From positions 1 to 64,000 of the forward strand of contig DATKZM010000043.1 in NCBI GenBank assembly GCA_035527975.1: 64,000 nt of DNA, written 5' to 3'. The DNA is from DATKZM01 sp035527975 (lineage in GTDB: Bacteria > Pseudomonadota > Alphaproteobacteria > JAPULJ01). This document shows positions 8,628 through 17,214 of this stretch, one piece after another. The notes beneath the pieces were generated by a model. That model ran no database searches. It was given only the letters and a program-made list of their open reading frames with translations, and had not been told where the DNA came from. Position numbers and translations under genes: made by a program. Positions within the stretch are counted from its first letter, which is position 1. Each line of letters opens with the position of its first letter.

Positions 8628-9779
8628 ATGATGCGCGACCGCGGCCTTGGGCCGAATGCCGAGCTGATCGGCCAGCACGATGGGCTCACACGGATTACCA
8701 CGCCGGCACTCATCCTGCGGCTGGACCTGTTCGAGCGCAACCTCGCGCGCATGGCGGCATTCCTGACCTCGAGCGGGCTCTCGATCCGGCCCCATGCGAA
8801 GACCCATAAATGCTCGGCGATCGCCCAGCGGCAGATCGAGGCCGGCGCGCTTGGTGTTTCGACCGCCACATTGCGCGAGGCCGAAGCGATGGTCGCTGGC
8901 GGCATCGCCGGTGTCCTGATCACCTCGCCGGTGGTCGGCGCCTCCAAGATCGAACGTCTCGCACGGCTGAACGGCGAGGTGGACGGGCTGATGGCGGTCG
9001 TCGACAACCGGGACAATGCCGAGGCTTTGGCGAACGCCGCACGGGCCGCCGGCAAGACCCTCACGGTTCTGGTCGATATCGACATCGGCATGCAGCGGAC
9101 CGGGGCGGCGAGCGGCGAGGCAGTGGTCGAACTCGCCGCCACGATCGCCGCCGCCGACGGGCTCGAGTTTCGCGGCGTGCAGGGTTATTCCGGACAAGTC
9201 CAGCACATCGCGGATTACGCCGGCAGAAACGCCGCTTACGGCGCCCATCTCGACCGGCTGGCGGCAATGGCCGCGGCCCTGACCGATGCGGGCATCGCGC
9301 CAGAAATTGTCACCGGCGGCGGCACCGGAACGATCGGCATTGATGCCCAGCGGCGCGTCATCAATCAGCACCAGGCGGGCAGCTTCGTTTTCATGGACGT
9401 GGAGTACAACCTCGTCGAGATCGTCGAGGGCCAGAACGCCGCGCCCTTCGCCACCGCGCTGACGATGCGCAACAGCGTGGTCAGCAACAACGCTGCCGGC
9501 TTCGTCACCATCGATGGCGGTTTCAAGTGCTTCGCCACCGACGGCCCGCTGCCCGAGCTCCACAGCGGCGCGCCCGCCGGCGCAACCTATACCTATTTCG
9601 GCGACGAGCATGGCCGCGTTGCCTTCGCGCGCGACGGCGAGACGCTGGCGTTGGGTGCGCAGGTCGAGTTGGTGACGCCGCATTGCGATCCCACCGTCAA
9701 TCTGCACGATTTCATCCACGTCGTGCGCGACGGCGTTATCGGAGATATCTGGCGCATCGACGCGCGCGGCGTGCTCTGA
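8628..9779 (+). CDS. D-threonine aldolase / D-serine deaminase-like PLP enzyme
   Basis: A 383-aa fold-type III (alanine-racemase-like) PLP protein. The PLP lysine lies in RPHAKTHK near residue 57. The C-terminal metal-binding segment TPHCDPTVNLHD is the signature shared by low-specificity D-threonine aldolases and DSD1-type D-serine dehydratases. The central blocks IDIGMQRTG and QGYSGQVQH fit the family. It either cleaves D-3-hydroxy amino acids to glycine plus aldehyde or deaminates D-serine; sequence alone does not separate these. It starts 26 bp after the CBS gene and is likely co-transcribed, a reasonable pairing since both handle serine-type substrates. Confidence 0.87.
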   Translation: MMRDRGLGPNAELIGQHDGLTRITTPALILRLDLFERNLARMAAFLTSSGLSIRPHAKTHKCSAIAQRQIEAGALGVSTATLREAEAMVAGGIAGVLITSPVVGASKIERLARLNGEVDGLMAVVDNRDNAEALANAARAAGKTLTVLVDIDIGMQRTGAASGEAVVELAATIAAADGLEFRGVQGYSGQVQHIADYAGRNAAYGAHLDRLAAMAAALTDAGIAPEIVTGGGTGTIGIDAQRRVINQHQAGSFVFMDVEYNLVEIVEGQNAAPFATALTMRNSVVSNNAAGFVTIDGGFKCFATDGPLPELHSGAPAGATYTYFGDEHGRVAFARDGETLALGAQVELVTPHCDPTVNLHDFIHVVRDGVIGDIWRIDARGVL

Positions 9780-9806
9780 TCGCCGGCCGGTCGGCGCCAG
9801 ATCGCC

Positions 9807-10733
9807 CTACCAGCGGAACGCGGCAGCGGCCGCGCGTGGGCGGGCGCCGTGTTCGGCCATGAGACGGTCGAGCGCGGCGGGGTCGGGGGTCTCGCCCGCT
9901 TCGATGCCCAGCGTCTCGGCATGGATGCCGCCGGTGATCAGCAGTGCGTCGAGGCCGGCAGCATTAGCGCCCTTGATGTCGGTCGGCAGCGCGTCACCGA
10001 TGCTGAGGATGCGGGCGTCCTTCCGCAAGCCCATGAGCGCCAGACTCGCGGCGTAAATCGGCGGATGCGGCTTGCCGTGATAGCGAACCTCGCCGCCGAA
10101 AATCTCAAAGCGGGCGGCGATGGCGCCGGCGCAGATCTCACGCGCGCCGCCACGTAGCACCTCCAGATCGGGATTGGCGCAGACCATCGCCAGGCGGCGC
10201 TGGGTGGCGCCTTCCAGCAACCCGTCATAATCGCGCGCCGTATCGCGGGACCGGTAGGCGCCGATGGCGAGGATGAAATGCGCGGTCTTGATCGAATCCA
10301 CACGCTCAAAATCAAGCCCGGCAATGACGCTGTCATCTTCGGGCGGTCCGAGCAAAAAGCAGGCGCGGCCGAGCCCGGCATGAAACCGGTCGGAGCGGTC
10401 GCGCAGCGCCATATGCGCCGCCTCACCCGAGGAGCAGACCGCGTCGTAGCATGCGTCGGAAATGCCCATCGCGCGCATGCGCTCGGCAACCTCGCCCGCG
10501 CGGCGCGGGGCGTTGGAAAGAATGAGCACCGGTTTGCCCAGCGCCTTCAGCCGTTCCAGGCAGTCGACCGCTCCGGGCAAGGGCTCAACGCCATTATGGA
10601 CCGTGCCCCAAAGATCGACGATGAAGCCGTCATACTCGCCGGCAAGGCTCGCAAGCCCGTCAACGATCGGCAGCGCATCAGCCGATTCTGATATCGCCGG
10701 GGTATCCGGTGTGGATTCGGGGTCGCTCGCCAT
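9807..10733 (-). CDS. HAD superfamily class IIA phosphatase (TIGR01459 type)
   Basis: The 308-aa protein has the HAD nucleophile motif in FIVDLWGTVHNGV (DxWGT), motif II in VLILSNAPRRAGEV, and motif III/IV with the lysine and acidic pair in GKPHPPIYAASL and SIGDALPTDIKGANAAG. The class IIA (NagD-like) cap lies between motifs II and III. This alphaproteobacterial subfamily acts on an unidentified small phosphomonoester. It is convergent with the D-threonine aldolase-like gene and lies upstream of, but not overlapping, the EAL gene on the same strand. Confidence 0.88.
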   Translation of the reverse strand: MASDPESTPDTPAISESADALPIVDGLASLAGEYDGFIVDLWGTVHNGVEPLPGAVDCLERLKALGKPVLILSNAPRRAGEVAERMRAMGISDACYDAVCSSGEAAHMALRDRSDRFHAGLGRACFLLGPPEDDSVIAGLDFERVDSIKTAHFILAIGAYRSRDTARDYDGLLEGATQRRLAMVCANPDLEVLRGGAREICAGAIAARFEIFGGEVRYHGKPHPPIYAASLALMGLRKDARILSIGDALPTDIKGANAAGLDALLITGGIHAETLGIEAGETPDPAALDRLMAEHGARPRAAAAAFRW

Positions 10734-10825
10734 GGCCGCGGCTTCTTGCCACGCGAGCGGCGCGATGGGAAGGCTCGTCTGCCCAAAGGCGACAGTTTGG
10801 CCCGAAAGATCGAGTGTAAGCGCGT

Positions 10826-12013
10826 TTAACGCGCCGGGCGTGGCTCGCCGAACAGATAGCCCTGGCCGTAGTCGATGCCGTAGTCGAGCAGCTCGCGGAG
10901 CTGCTCTTCTTCCTCCAGGCGCTCCACGACGATGTCGATGGCGTAGCGATCGAGCGAAGACTTGAAGCCCGTGGGGCCTTCGTCGCTATACGCCTCTTTC
11001 TGCCAGGCGATCAGGGCGGCGCTTTCGACCTTGAGATAACGGATATAGCGCCGCGAGAGCTCAGCGTAGTTGAGGTCCAGGCGCCTGACCCGGTCGAGCG
11101 AAAAGCGGAAGCCCAGTTCGCCCAGCTGATGCAATCGCCCGGCCGTCTCCGCGGGAAGGTCGATGATGTCGGCTTGCGCAAACTCAAAGATGAGGTTCGG
11201 TGCCAGCTCCTTGTTTTCCTGCATGAAGAGAACGAACTCGGCGAAGAACTTCCCGTCTGCCAGCGTGTGCGGCGAGATATTGACGAAGAAACCGACATTG
11301 CGTCGGCGCTTCTGCACTTTGCGCACGAGTTGAACGCAGCGAATGAGGAGGATGTTGTCGATGGCGGCGATCAGACCCTCGCGCTCGGCGATCGCCAGAT
11401 AGGCCTCCGGGCCGATCATATTGTCGTCGCGGTCGCGGATCCGCGAGAAGCATTCGTAAAACCGATGCTTGCGCTGAGGCAGGCTGACGATCGGCTGAAG
11501 GTAGAGGTCGACCCGGTCGGTATCGATCGCCTCGCGCACGATATCGAGGATCGCCGCATCGTCGAGCATGGCCAGATCGTCGGGCGCCATCGGTGTGACG
11601 GTGCGGTCGGCGCTGTCCTCCTCTGACCTCGGCTCAGGCTCGTGCAGGCGTTCGATTTCGCGGCGCAGTGTTTGCACCTCGTTGGCGACGTCGCGGAGTT
11701 GGGGCGCGCCGCCCTTGGCGTCACTCGCGGCAATGAGCGCATCGTGGATCTGCACAACCTCGGCCCGCGCATAGCCGAGCTCTTTCATGACCTTGCCGTG
11801 GGATGCCTGAAGCGCCTTGACCTCGCGGCCCATGGCGCGCCGGTGGCGCAGCACCGCGAAAGTGGCGTGCCCAATGGCGAAAAGCGCCAGGGCGACGGAC
11901 GCCCAGACAAGGCCCGCCGGAGCGGCCAGCTTGGGGAGCGTGGCCGGCAGGTAATGCGCCGCGGCTGCCGCCGCCGCCAGATAAAAGACGATCAGGACGC
12001 TGTGAAGGGTCAA
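10826..12013 (-). CDS. membrane-anchored degenerate EAL-domain protein, TipF-like
   Basis: The 395-aa protein has two N-terminal hydrophobic segments (residues about 5-25 and 32-52), a coiled-coil stretch (about 60-125), and an EAL fold (about 155-395). The catalytic residues are not those of an active c-di-GMP phosphodiesterase. The EAL position reads ECF, the usual ITE glutamate region reads FEFAQADI, the DDFG loop is FSLDRVRRLD, and the lysine region reads YLKVESAA. Domain order and degeneration match TipF of Caulobacter, a c-di-GMP effector that positions the flagellum at the new pole. A receptor role is therefore more likely than hydrolysis. No flagellar genes are nearby, so the TipF assignment is inference. 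Confidence 0.72.
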   Translation of the reverse strand: MTLHSVLIVFYLAAAAAAAHYLPATLPKLAAPAGLVWASVALALFAIGHATFAVLRHRRAMGREVKALQASHGKVMKELGYARAEVVQIHDALIAASDAKGGAPQLRDVANEVQTLRREIERLHEPEPRSEEDSADRTVTPMAPDDLAMLDDAAILDIVREAIDTDRVDLYLQPIVSLPQRKHRFYECFSRIRDRDDNMIGPEAYLAIAEREGLIAAIDNILLIRCVQLVRKVQKRRRNVGFFVNISPHTLADGKFFAEFVLFMQENKELAPNLIFEFAQADIIDLPAETAGRLHQLGELGFRFSLDRVRRLDLNYAELSRRYIRYLKVESAALIAWQKEAYSDEGPTGFKSSLDRYAIDIVVERLEEEEQLRELLDYGIDYGQGYLFGEPRPAR

Positions 12014-12130
12014 CGAAATCCGGCCCGAATTCTGTTCCCACGGGGTGTTAGCGGGCCAGTCTGGCGCGGCAGTCTTGAGATAGAGTTAACCAAAGGCAAA
12101 GATGGCCCGAACGGGCGCCAGACCGGCTGA

Positions 12131-13192
12131 TCACCGCACCGGTTCGCCGGCTCCAACCGCTTCAACCACCGATCCGAACCCGTCACCGCGCAGCAGATCG
12201 GCAAGCCCCTGCACAATGGCGGGGACAAGGCCCGGCCCCTCGAAGACCAACGCCGTGTAGAGCTGTACCAGCGAGGCGCCGGCGCGGATCTTTGCGTAGG
12301 CGTCCTCTGCCGAGACGACGCCGCCAACGCCGATGATGGGCAGCGTGCCGCCGGTCAGGGTGTGGATCTCGGCGAGCAATGCGGTAGACGGCGCCATCAG
12401 CGGACGGCCGGAAAGGCCACCGGCCTCCGCCGCATATCGGCTCCGAAGATCGGCCGGCCGTGCTGTCGTCGTGTTGCCGACGATGAGCCCATCTACCGGC
12501 GCCTCGAGCGCGACCTGCGCGATTTCGCGCTTGTCCTGGTCGGTCAGGTCGGGGGCAAGCTTGACCAGAAGCGGCGGGGCCGGATCGGGCAGCGCCGCGC
12601 GGACGCGCTCGACGATCGCGGAAAGCTCGTCCCGCCCCTGCAGCGCGCGCAAACCCGGCGTGTTGGGCGAAGAAACGTTGACGACGATGTAATCCGCCAG
12701 ACCGCCGAGCGCCGCCGCACCTTGCGCGTAGTCCGCCGCGGCGTCGGCGGCGCCCTTGTTCTTGCCGAGATTGACGCCGACGATGCCCACGCCATCGCTG
12801 CGCTCCCGATAGGCCCGCAAGCGCCGCGCCGCGGCCTCGATGCCTTCGCTGTTGAAGCCGTAGCGGTTGATGACGGCGCGGTCCTGCGTCAGCCGGAAGA
12901 GGCGCGGGCGTGGGTTGCCGGGTTGGGGCCGCGGCGTGATGCTGCCGATCTCCACGAAACCAAAGCCAAGCGCCAGGCTTTCGGCGATGACCTCGCCATG
13001 CTTGTCGAAGCCCGCGGCTAGCCCCAGCGGATTTGCGAAGTCTCTGCCCCAGAGGGTCGATTTCAGGATCGGATCAGCCGACGGCGAAACCTTGGGACCG
13101 AGGCCGGCGGCGAGCGCGCGGACGGTGAGCCGATGCGCGGTCTCGGGGCCGATGAGGCCGATGAACGGCTTGGCGATGGGATAGAAGTTCAT
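12131..13192 (-). CDS. pyrD: dihydroorotate dehydrogenase (quinone), class 2
   Basis: A 353-aa FMN enzyme oxidising dihydroorotate to orotate with quinone in pyrimidine synthesis, attached to the inner membrane face by its N-terminal helices. Visible motifs are GLAAGFDKHGE (FMN/phosphate region), INRYGFNSEG, the class 2 catalytic serine region VNVSSPNTPGLR, and VGVGGVVSAEDAYAKIRAGA near the C-terminus. Its ATG at 13190-13192 overlaps the stop of the upstream DUF952 gene (ATGA), so the two are translationally coupled, an arrangement commonly seen in alphaproteobacteria. Confidence 0.97.
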   Translation of the reverse strand: MNFYPIAKPFIGLIGPETAHRLTVRALAAGLGPKVSPSADPILKSTLWGRDFANPLGLAAGFDKHGEVIAESLALGFGFVEIGSITPRPQPGNPRPRLFRLTQDRAVINRYGFNSEGIEAAARRLRAYRERSDGVGIVGVNLGKNKGAADAAADYAQGAAALGGLADYIVVNVSSPNTPGLRALQGRDELSAIVERVRAALPDPAPPLLVKLAPDLTDQDKREIAQVALEAPVDGLIVGNTTTARPADLRSRYAAEAGGLSGRPLMAPSTALLAEIHTLTGGTLPIIGVGGVVSAEDAYAKIRAGASLVQLYTALVFEGPGLVPAIVQGLADLLRGDGFGSVVEAVGAGEPVR

Positions 13193-13569
13193 GCGCCTGC
13201 GGCCCCGTCGCTCAGATCCGGAAAGACGTGCCGGCCGTCGGCGCCGAGCGGCAGCAGATCGACCGCGAGCACGGCCTTAAGCGGCAGATCGCCGTAGAGA
13301 TGCGGGAACAACGCACCGCCGCGCGAGGCCTCCCAGCGCAGACCCGGGCCGAGCCTGTCGGGATCCACCGTCAGCAGGAGAAGATCGTCCGCGCCGGCGA
13401 AATGAAGCGCCGCGCTGCCGGCGACCTGATCGCCGGTGGACAGATGGATGAAGGCATCTGGGCCGGCACCGCGGCCGCCATTATATGCGCCCCTGGCTTG
13501 CGCCGCCTGCCAGGCAGAACGCGGGCACAGGTGGTAGAGGCGTTTATGAGCGTCGGCGGCGGCTGGCAT
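13189..13569 (-). CDS. DUF952 family protein
   Basis: A 126-aa small cytosolic protein with the DUF952 hallmarks: YHLCPRSAWQAA at the start, DAFIHLSTGDQV, LLLLTVDPDRLG, the tryptophan block RWEASRGGALFPHLYGDLPL, and VLAVDLLPL. The molecular function of the family is not established. It precedes and overlaps pyrD, suggesting a coupled operon. ATG 13567-13569 is used; an in-frame GTG two codons upstream is equally possible. Confidence 0.88.
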   Translation of the reverse strand: MPAAADAHKRLYHLCPRSAWQAAQARGAYNGGRGAGPDAFIHLSTGDQVAGSAALHFAGADDLLLLTVDPDRLGPGLRWEASRGGALFPHLYGDLPLKAVLAVDLLPLGADGRHVFPDLSDGAAGA

Positions 13570-13611
13570 GCCCACAAACTAGCGGATCGCGGAGAAAGCG
13601 AACAGCCGCGC

Positions 13612-14232
13612 TCAGCGCTTTGCCCCGCCCGCCTCGGCCTTCTTCACCGGATTGGCCGCATCGAGGTAGTAACGTACCAGCGCCTCGGCCGCCTTGCTGT
13701 CCCATTCGGCCGGGCCCTCCAGATAGCCGCGAACCTTGCCTTCGTGGTCGAGCAGCAGCGTGGTCGGCAGGCCCTGGCCGCCCACCTTCCGGTAGAGCGC
13801 GCGGTTCCGGTCAAGCAACACGGTTAGCCGCTCGACCCGGATGCGCTCCAGGAAGGGCGTAACCTTGGCAAAACCGAGCCGGTCGAGCGAGACCGCGACG
13901 ATGACAAACTTTTCGCGGCCGAATTTTGCCTGCAGCGCGTCGAGCGCGGGCATTTCGCGAACGCAAGGCCCGCACCAGGTCGCCCAGAAATTGACCAGCA
14001 CCACCTTGCCCTTGAAATCGGCGAGGGTGACGGTCCGGCCTTTTTCGTCGGTCAGCGGGATTTGCGGTGCTGGCCGGAGCGGCTTGATCAGAGTAAATTG
14101 CCCGATCGTGCCGTCGAAGCGTGGCGGCCCGTCGTCGGCGGCGAGGTTTGACGCGAACCCCATGCCTCCCCATATCGCTAGCAAGCCGGCAATTGCGATT
14201 TGCTTCAGCCGTTTAGAAGGTTTTCCTGGCAT
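13612..14232 (-). CDS. tlpA: TlpA-like periplasmic thioredoxin
   Basis: The 206-aa protein has an N-terminal signal anchor (KQIAIAGLLAIWGGMGFA) and a thioredoxin fold with the active site WATWCGPCVREMP (CxxC), then VVAVSLDR and the cis-Pro segment GQGLPTTLLLD. It should reduce periplasmic thiols, for example in cytochrome c or copper-site maturation. It is divergent from argH across 53 bp, a tlpA/argH arrangement common in alphaproteobacteria. Confidence 0.92.
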   Translation of the reverse strand: MPGKPSKRLKQIAIAGLLAIWGGMGFASNLAADDGPPRFDGTIGQFTLIKPLRPAPQIPLTDEKGRTVTLADFKGKVVLVNFWATWCGPCVREMPALDALQAKFGREKFVIVAVSLDRLGFAKVTPFLERIRVERLTVLLDRNRALYRKVGGQGLPTTLLLDHEGKVRGYLEGPAEWDSKAAEALVRYYLDAANPVKKAEAGGAKR

Positions 14233-14285
14233 TTCTCGATCCGGTCCTGCTTAAGAGGCGATCTGGCTGTGAAGGCGAACTGGTC

Positions 14286-15689
14286 ATGACGAACAAACAA
14301 TCGCGCGCGCCAGCAAATGCGCTGTGGGGAGGCCGGTTCGAGGCCGCTCCCGACGATTTGATGGAGCGCATCAACGCCTCCATCGGCTTCGACCAGCGCC
14401 TATACGCCCAGGATATCGCCGGCTCGAAGGCCCATGCGGCGATGCTGGCGGCGTGCGGCATCATCTCGACAGAAGATGGCGATGCAATCGCCCAAGGTCT
14501 AGACACGATCCTGGGCGAAATCGAGTCAGGAAAGTTCACGTTCAAGACGGCGCTGGAAGACATTCACATGAATGTCGAGGCACGGCTTGCCGAGCTGATC
14601 GGCGAGCCCGCCGGACGCCTGCATACCGCCCGCTCGCGCAACGACCAGGTCGCGACCGACCTGAAATTATGGGTGCGCGACGCGCTCGACCGGCTCGATC
14701 ACGCCATGAAGGCGCTGCAAGCAGCGCTGATCGCCAAGGCCGAAGCCCATGCGGGCACGATCATGCCGGGCTTCACCCATTTGCAAACCGCCCAGCCCGT
14801 GACCTTCGGCCATCACATGCTGGCTTACGTCGAGATGTTCGGGCGCGATCGCGGCCGGGTGCGCGACGCCCGGGCGCGCATGAACGAAAGCCCGCTCGGC
14901 GCGGCCGCGCTGGCCGGCACGTCATTTCCGATCGACCGGGCGACGACGGCAGATGCGCTCGGCTTCGACCGGCCCACCGCAAACTCGCTCGACGCCGTCG
15001 CCGACCGTGATTTCGCGCTGGAGTATCTTGGCCTTGCCGCGATCGCCGCGGTGCATCTTTCGCGCTTCGCCGAGGAGATCGTGATCTGGTCGACGGCGCC
15101 CTTCGCCTTCGTCTCGCTGTCGGACGCGTTTTCCACCGGCAGCTCGATCATGCCGCAGAAGCGCAACCCCGACGCGGCCGAACTCGTACGCGCCAAGTCC
15201 GGACGCCTCATCGGCGCGCTCTCCGGCCTGCTCGTGGTCCTCAAGGGCCTGCCGCTCGCATACTCGAAGGACATGCAGGAGGACAAGGAGCCCATCTTCG
15301 ACGCCGCCGACACGCTGGAGCTGATGCTGGCGGCGATGGCGGGCATGGTCGGTGATCTGCGCGTCAACGCCGAGGCCATGCGCGCCGCCGCGGCCGGCGG
15401 CTATTCCACCGCGACCGATCTCGCCGATTGGCTGGTGCGCGGCCCGGGCCTGCCCTTCCGCGAGGCGCATCACGTGACCGGCCGCATCGTCAAGCTTGCC
15501 GAGGCGCGCGGCTGCGGTTTGGAAGCGCTCGACCTTAAAGCGATGCAGGACGTCGATCCGCGCATCACCGACGAGGTTTTCGAGGTATTGTCGGTGGAGA
15601 AATCGGTTGCCAGCCGCACCAGCTTCGGCGGTACGGCTCCGGAGAACGTGAAAGCCGCCGTGGTGGCGGCAAAGGAGCACTTTCTATGA
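14286..15689 (+). CDS. argH: argininosuccinate lyase
   Basis: A 467-aa member of the aspartase/fumarase superfamily catalysing the last step of arginine synthesis (argininosuccinate to arginine plus fumarate) as a homotetramer. It begins MTNKQSRAPANALWGGRFEA. Conserved regions visible are EDIHMNVEARL, TARSRNDQVATDL, MPGFTHLQTAQPVTFGHH, and the superfamily signature GSSIMPQKRNPDAAELVR with the catalytic serine. Its TGA stop overlaps the ATG of a 44-codon lipoprotein gene, followed by lysA. Confidence 0.98.
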   Translation: MTNKQSRAPANALWGGRFEAAPDDLMERINASIGFDQRLYAQDIAGSKAHAAMLAACGIISTEDGDAIAQGLDTILGEIESGKFTFKTALEDIHMNVEARLAELIGEPAGRLHTARSRNDQVATDLKLWVRDALDRLDHAMKALQAALIAKAEAHAGTIMPGFTHLQTAQPVTFGHHMLAYVEMFGRDRGRVRDARARMNESPLGAAALAGTSFPIDRATTADALGFDRPTANSLDAVADRDFALEYLGLAAIAAVHLSRFAEEIVIWSTAPFAFVSLSDAFSTGSSIMPQKRNPDAAELVRAKSGRLIGALSGLLVVLKGLPLAYSKDMQEDKEPIFDAADTLELMLAAMAGMVGDLRVNAEAMRAAAAGGYSTATDLADWLVRGPGLPFREAHHVTGRIVKLAEARGCGLEALDLKAMQDVDPRITDEVFEVLSVEKSVASRTSFGGTAPENVKAAVVAAKEHFL

Positions 15690-15820
15690 TCAGCTTTCTG
15701 CGCATTGCACTCGCCGCGCTGGCGCTGCTGGGCCCGCTCGCCGCCTGCGGCAAGTCGGGACCGCCGACCTTGCCAAAAGGCCAGGGCGACAGCTATCCGC
15801 ATGATTATCCGCGCCAATAG
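15686..15820 (+). CDS. lptM: LptM-type small lipoprotein
   Basis: A 44-codon gene translated from an ATG overlapping the argH stop (ATGA). The sequence begins MISFLRIALAALALLGPLAA and continues CGKSGPP, a lipoprotein signal with the lipobox LAAC. The CGKSGPPTLP pattern immediately after the lipid-bearing cysteine is characteristic of the LptM/YifL family, and YifL-type genes typically lie next to lysA as here. In E. coli LptM assists disulfide maturation of the LPS translocon protein LptD at the outer membrane. Confidence 0.85.
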   Translation: MISFLRIALAALALLGPLAACGKSGPPTLPKGQGDSYPHDYPRQ

Positions 15821-15858
15821 TTCGAAGCCGGACAACACCAGGCAGCCCCACACAGCAT

Positions 15859-17214
15859 ATGTCCACTTTCGCGAATAGCCCGGATTTCCACTACCACAAG
15901 GGCCGGCTGCATGCCGAGTCGGTGGCGCTCGACGCCATCGCGGAAGCCGTCGGCACGCCGGTCTATTGCTATTCGAGCGCCAGCATGCGGCGCTCGTATA
16001 CCGCATACGCACAAGCCTTCGACGGCCTCGACGCGCAGATCTGCTACGCGGTCAAGGCGAACGGCAACCTCGCCGTGATAGGGACCTTCGCGGCATTGGG
16101 CGCCGGCGCCGACGTGGTCTCCGAGGGCGAGTTCCGCAAGGCGTTGAAAGCCGGCGTGCCGGCGGAGAAGATCATCTTTTCCGGCGTTGGCAAGACGGCG
16201 GGCGAGCTGGAGGCGGCGCTGTCCGCCGGGGTTACGCAGATCAACGTGGAATCGGAGCCCGAGCTGGAAATGCTGAGCGCGGCGGCGAGCCGTGTCGGCA
16301 TCACAGCCCGCGTCTCGCTGCGCATCAATCCCGACGTCGATGCACGCACCCATGAGAAGATTTCCACCGGGCGCAAGGAAAACAAATTCGGCATCGATCT
16401 GGGGCGCGTCATCGCCGCCTATGCCCGCGCCGAGGCGCTGGACGGCCTGGTGCCCGACGGGCTGGCGGTCCATATCGGCTCGCAGCTCACCGAGGTCGAG
16501 CCGTTCGAACGCGCCTTCAAGACAGTCGCCTATCTGGTCGGTACGCTCCGCGCGGCGGGCCACAAGGTCGACCGCCTCGATCTCGGCGGCGGCCTCGGCA
16601 TTGCCTATGACGACGGGCCGGCCCCGAGCCTTGCCGACTACGCCGCCGTGGTCCGCGAAACCGTCGGCAAGCTCGATTGCGCGCTCACATTTGAGCCGGG
16701 CCGCTCGCTGGTCGGCAATGCCGGCGTGCTGTTGACCCGGATCATTCTGGTCAAGGAGGGCGCAAGCCGCCGCTTCATCATTGCCGACGCCGCCATGAAC
16801 GACCTTAAGCGGCCGGCGCTCTATGGCGCCTCGCACATCATCGTGCCGGTTGCCGAACCTGCGCGCGACGCCAAGACGCAGCCGGTCGACATCGTCGGGC
16901 CGGTCTGCGAATCGGGCGATATTTTCGCCGCCGAACGCCCGCTGACGCCCGTGGAAGCAGGCGATTTGCTTGCGATCTGTTCAGCAGGCGCGTACGGTGC
17001 GGTTATGGCTTCGACTTACAATGCACGGTTGCTGGTGCCTGAAGTGTTGGTCGATGGTGCCTGCTTCGCCGTCGTGCGACCGCGTCAAACTTATGACGAA
17101 ATGCTGGGCCAGGATATTATTCCAGACTGGATCGACAAGCCCGCGCGGCACGGCAGCGCACCTGTTTCCAAGGCTGCTGCTCTCGCGGTCGGCGTATCGA
17201 GAGGAACTGGTTGA
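15859..17214 (+). CDS. lysA: diaminopimelate decarboxylase
   Basis: A 451-aa fold-type III PLP enzyme making lysine from meso-diaminopimelate. The PLP lysine lies in CYAVKANGNLAVI. Further family motifs are VHIGSQLTEVEPF, LDLGGGLGIAYDD, the arginine region LTFEPGRSLVGNAG, the catalytic cysteine in PVCESGDIFA, and GAYGAVMASTYNAR. The start at 15859 follows the lptM gene by 38 bp. Its stop codon overlaps the start of the following large membrane protein by one base. Confidence 0.97.
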   Translation: MSTFANSPDFHYHKGRLHAESVALDAIAEAVGTPVYCYSSASMRRSYTAYAQAFDGLDAQICYAVKANGNLAVIGTFAALGAGADVVSEGEFRKALKAGVPAEKIIFSGVGKTAGELEAALSAGVTQINVESEPELEMLSAAASRVGITARVSLRINPDVDARTHEKISTGRKENKFGIDLGRVIAAYARAEALDGLVPDGLAVHIGSQLTEVEPFERAFKTVAYLVGTLRAAGHKVDRLDLGGGLGIAYDDGPAPSLADYAAVVRETVGKLDCALTFEPGRSLVGNAGVLLTRIILVKEGASRRFIIADAAMNDLKRPALYGASHIIVPVAEPARDAKTQPVDIVGPVCESGDIFAAERPLTPVEAGDLLAICSAGAYGAVMASTYNARLLVPEVLVDGACFAVVRPRQTYDEMLGQDIIPDWIDKPARHGSAPVSKAAALAVGVSRGTG

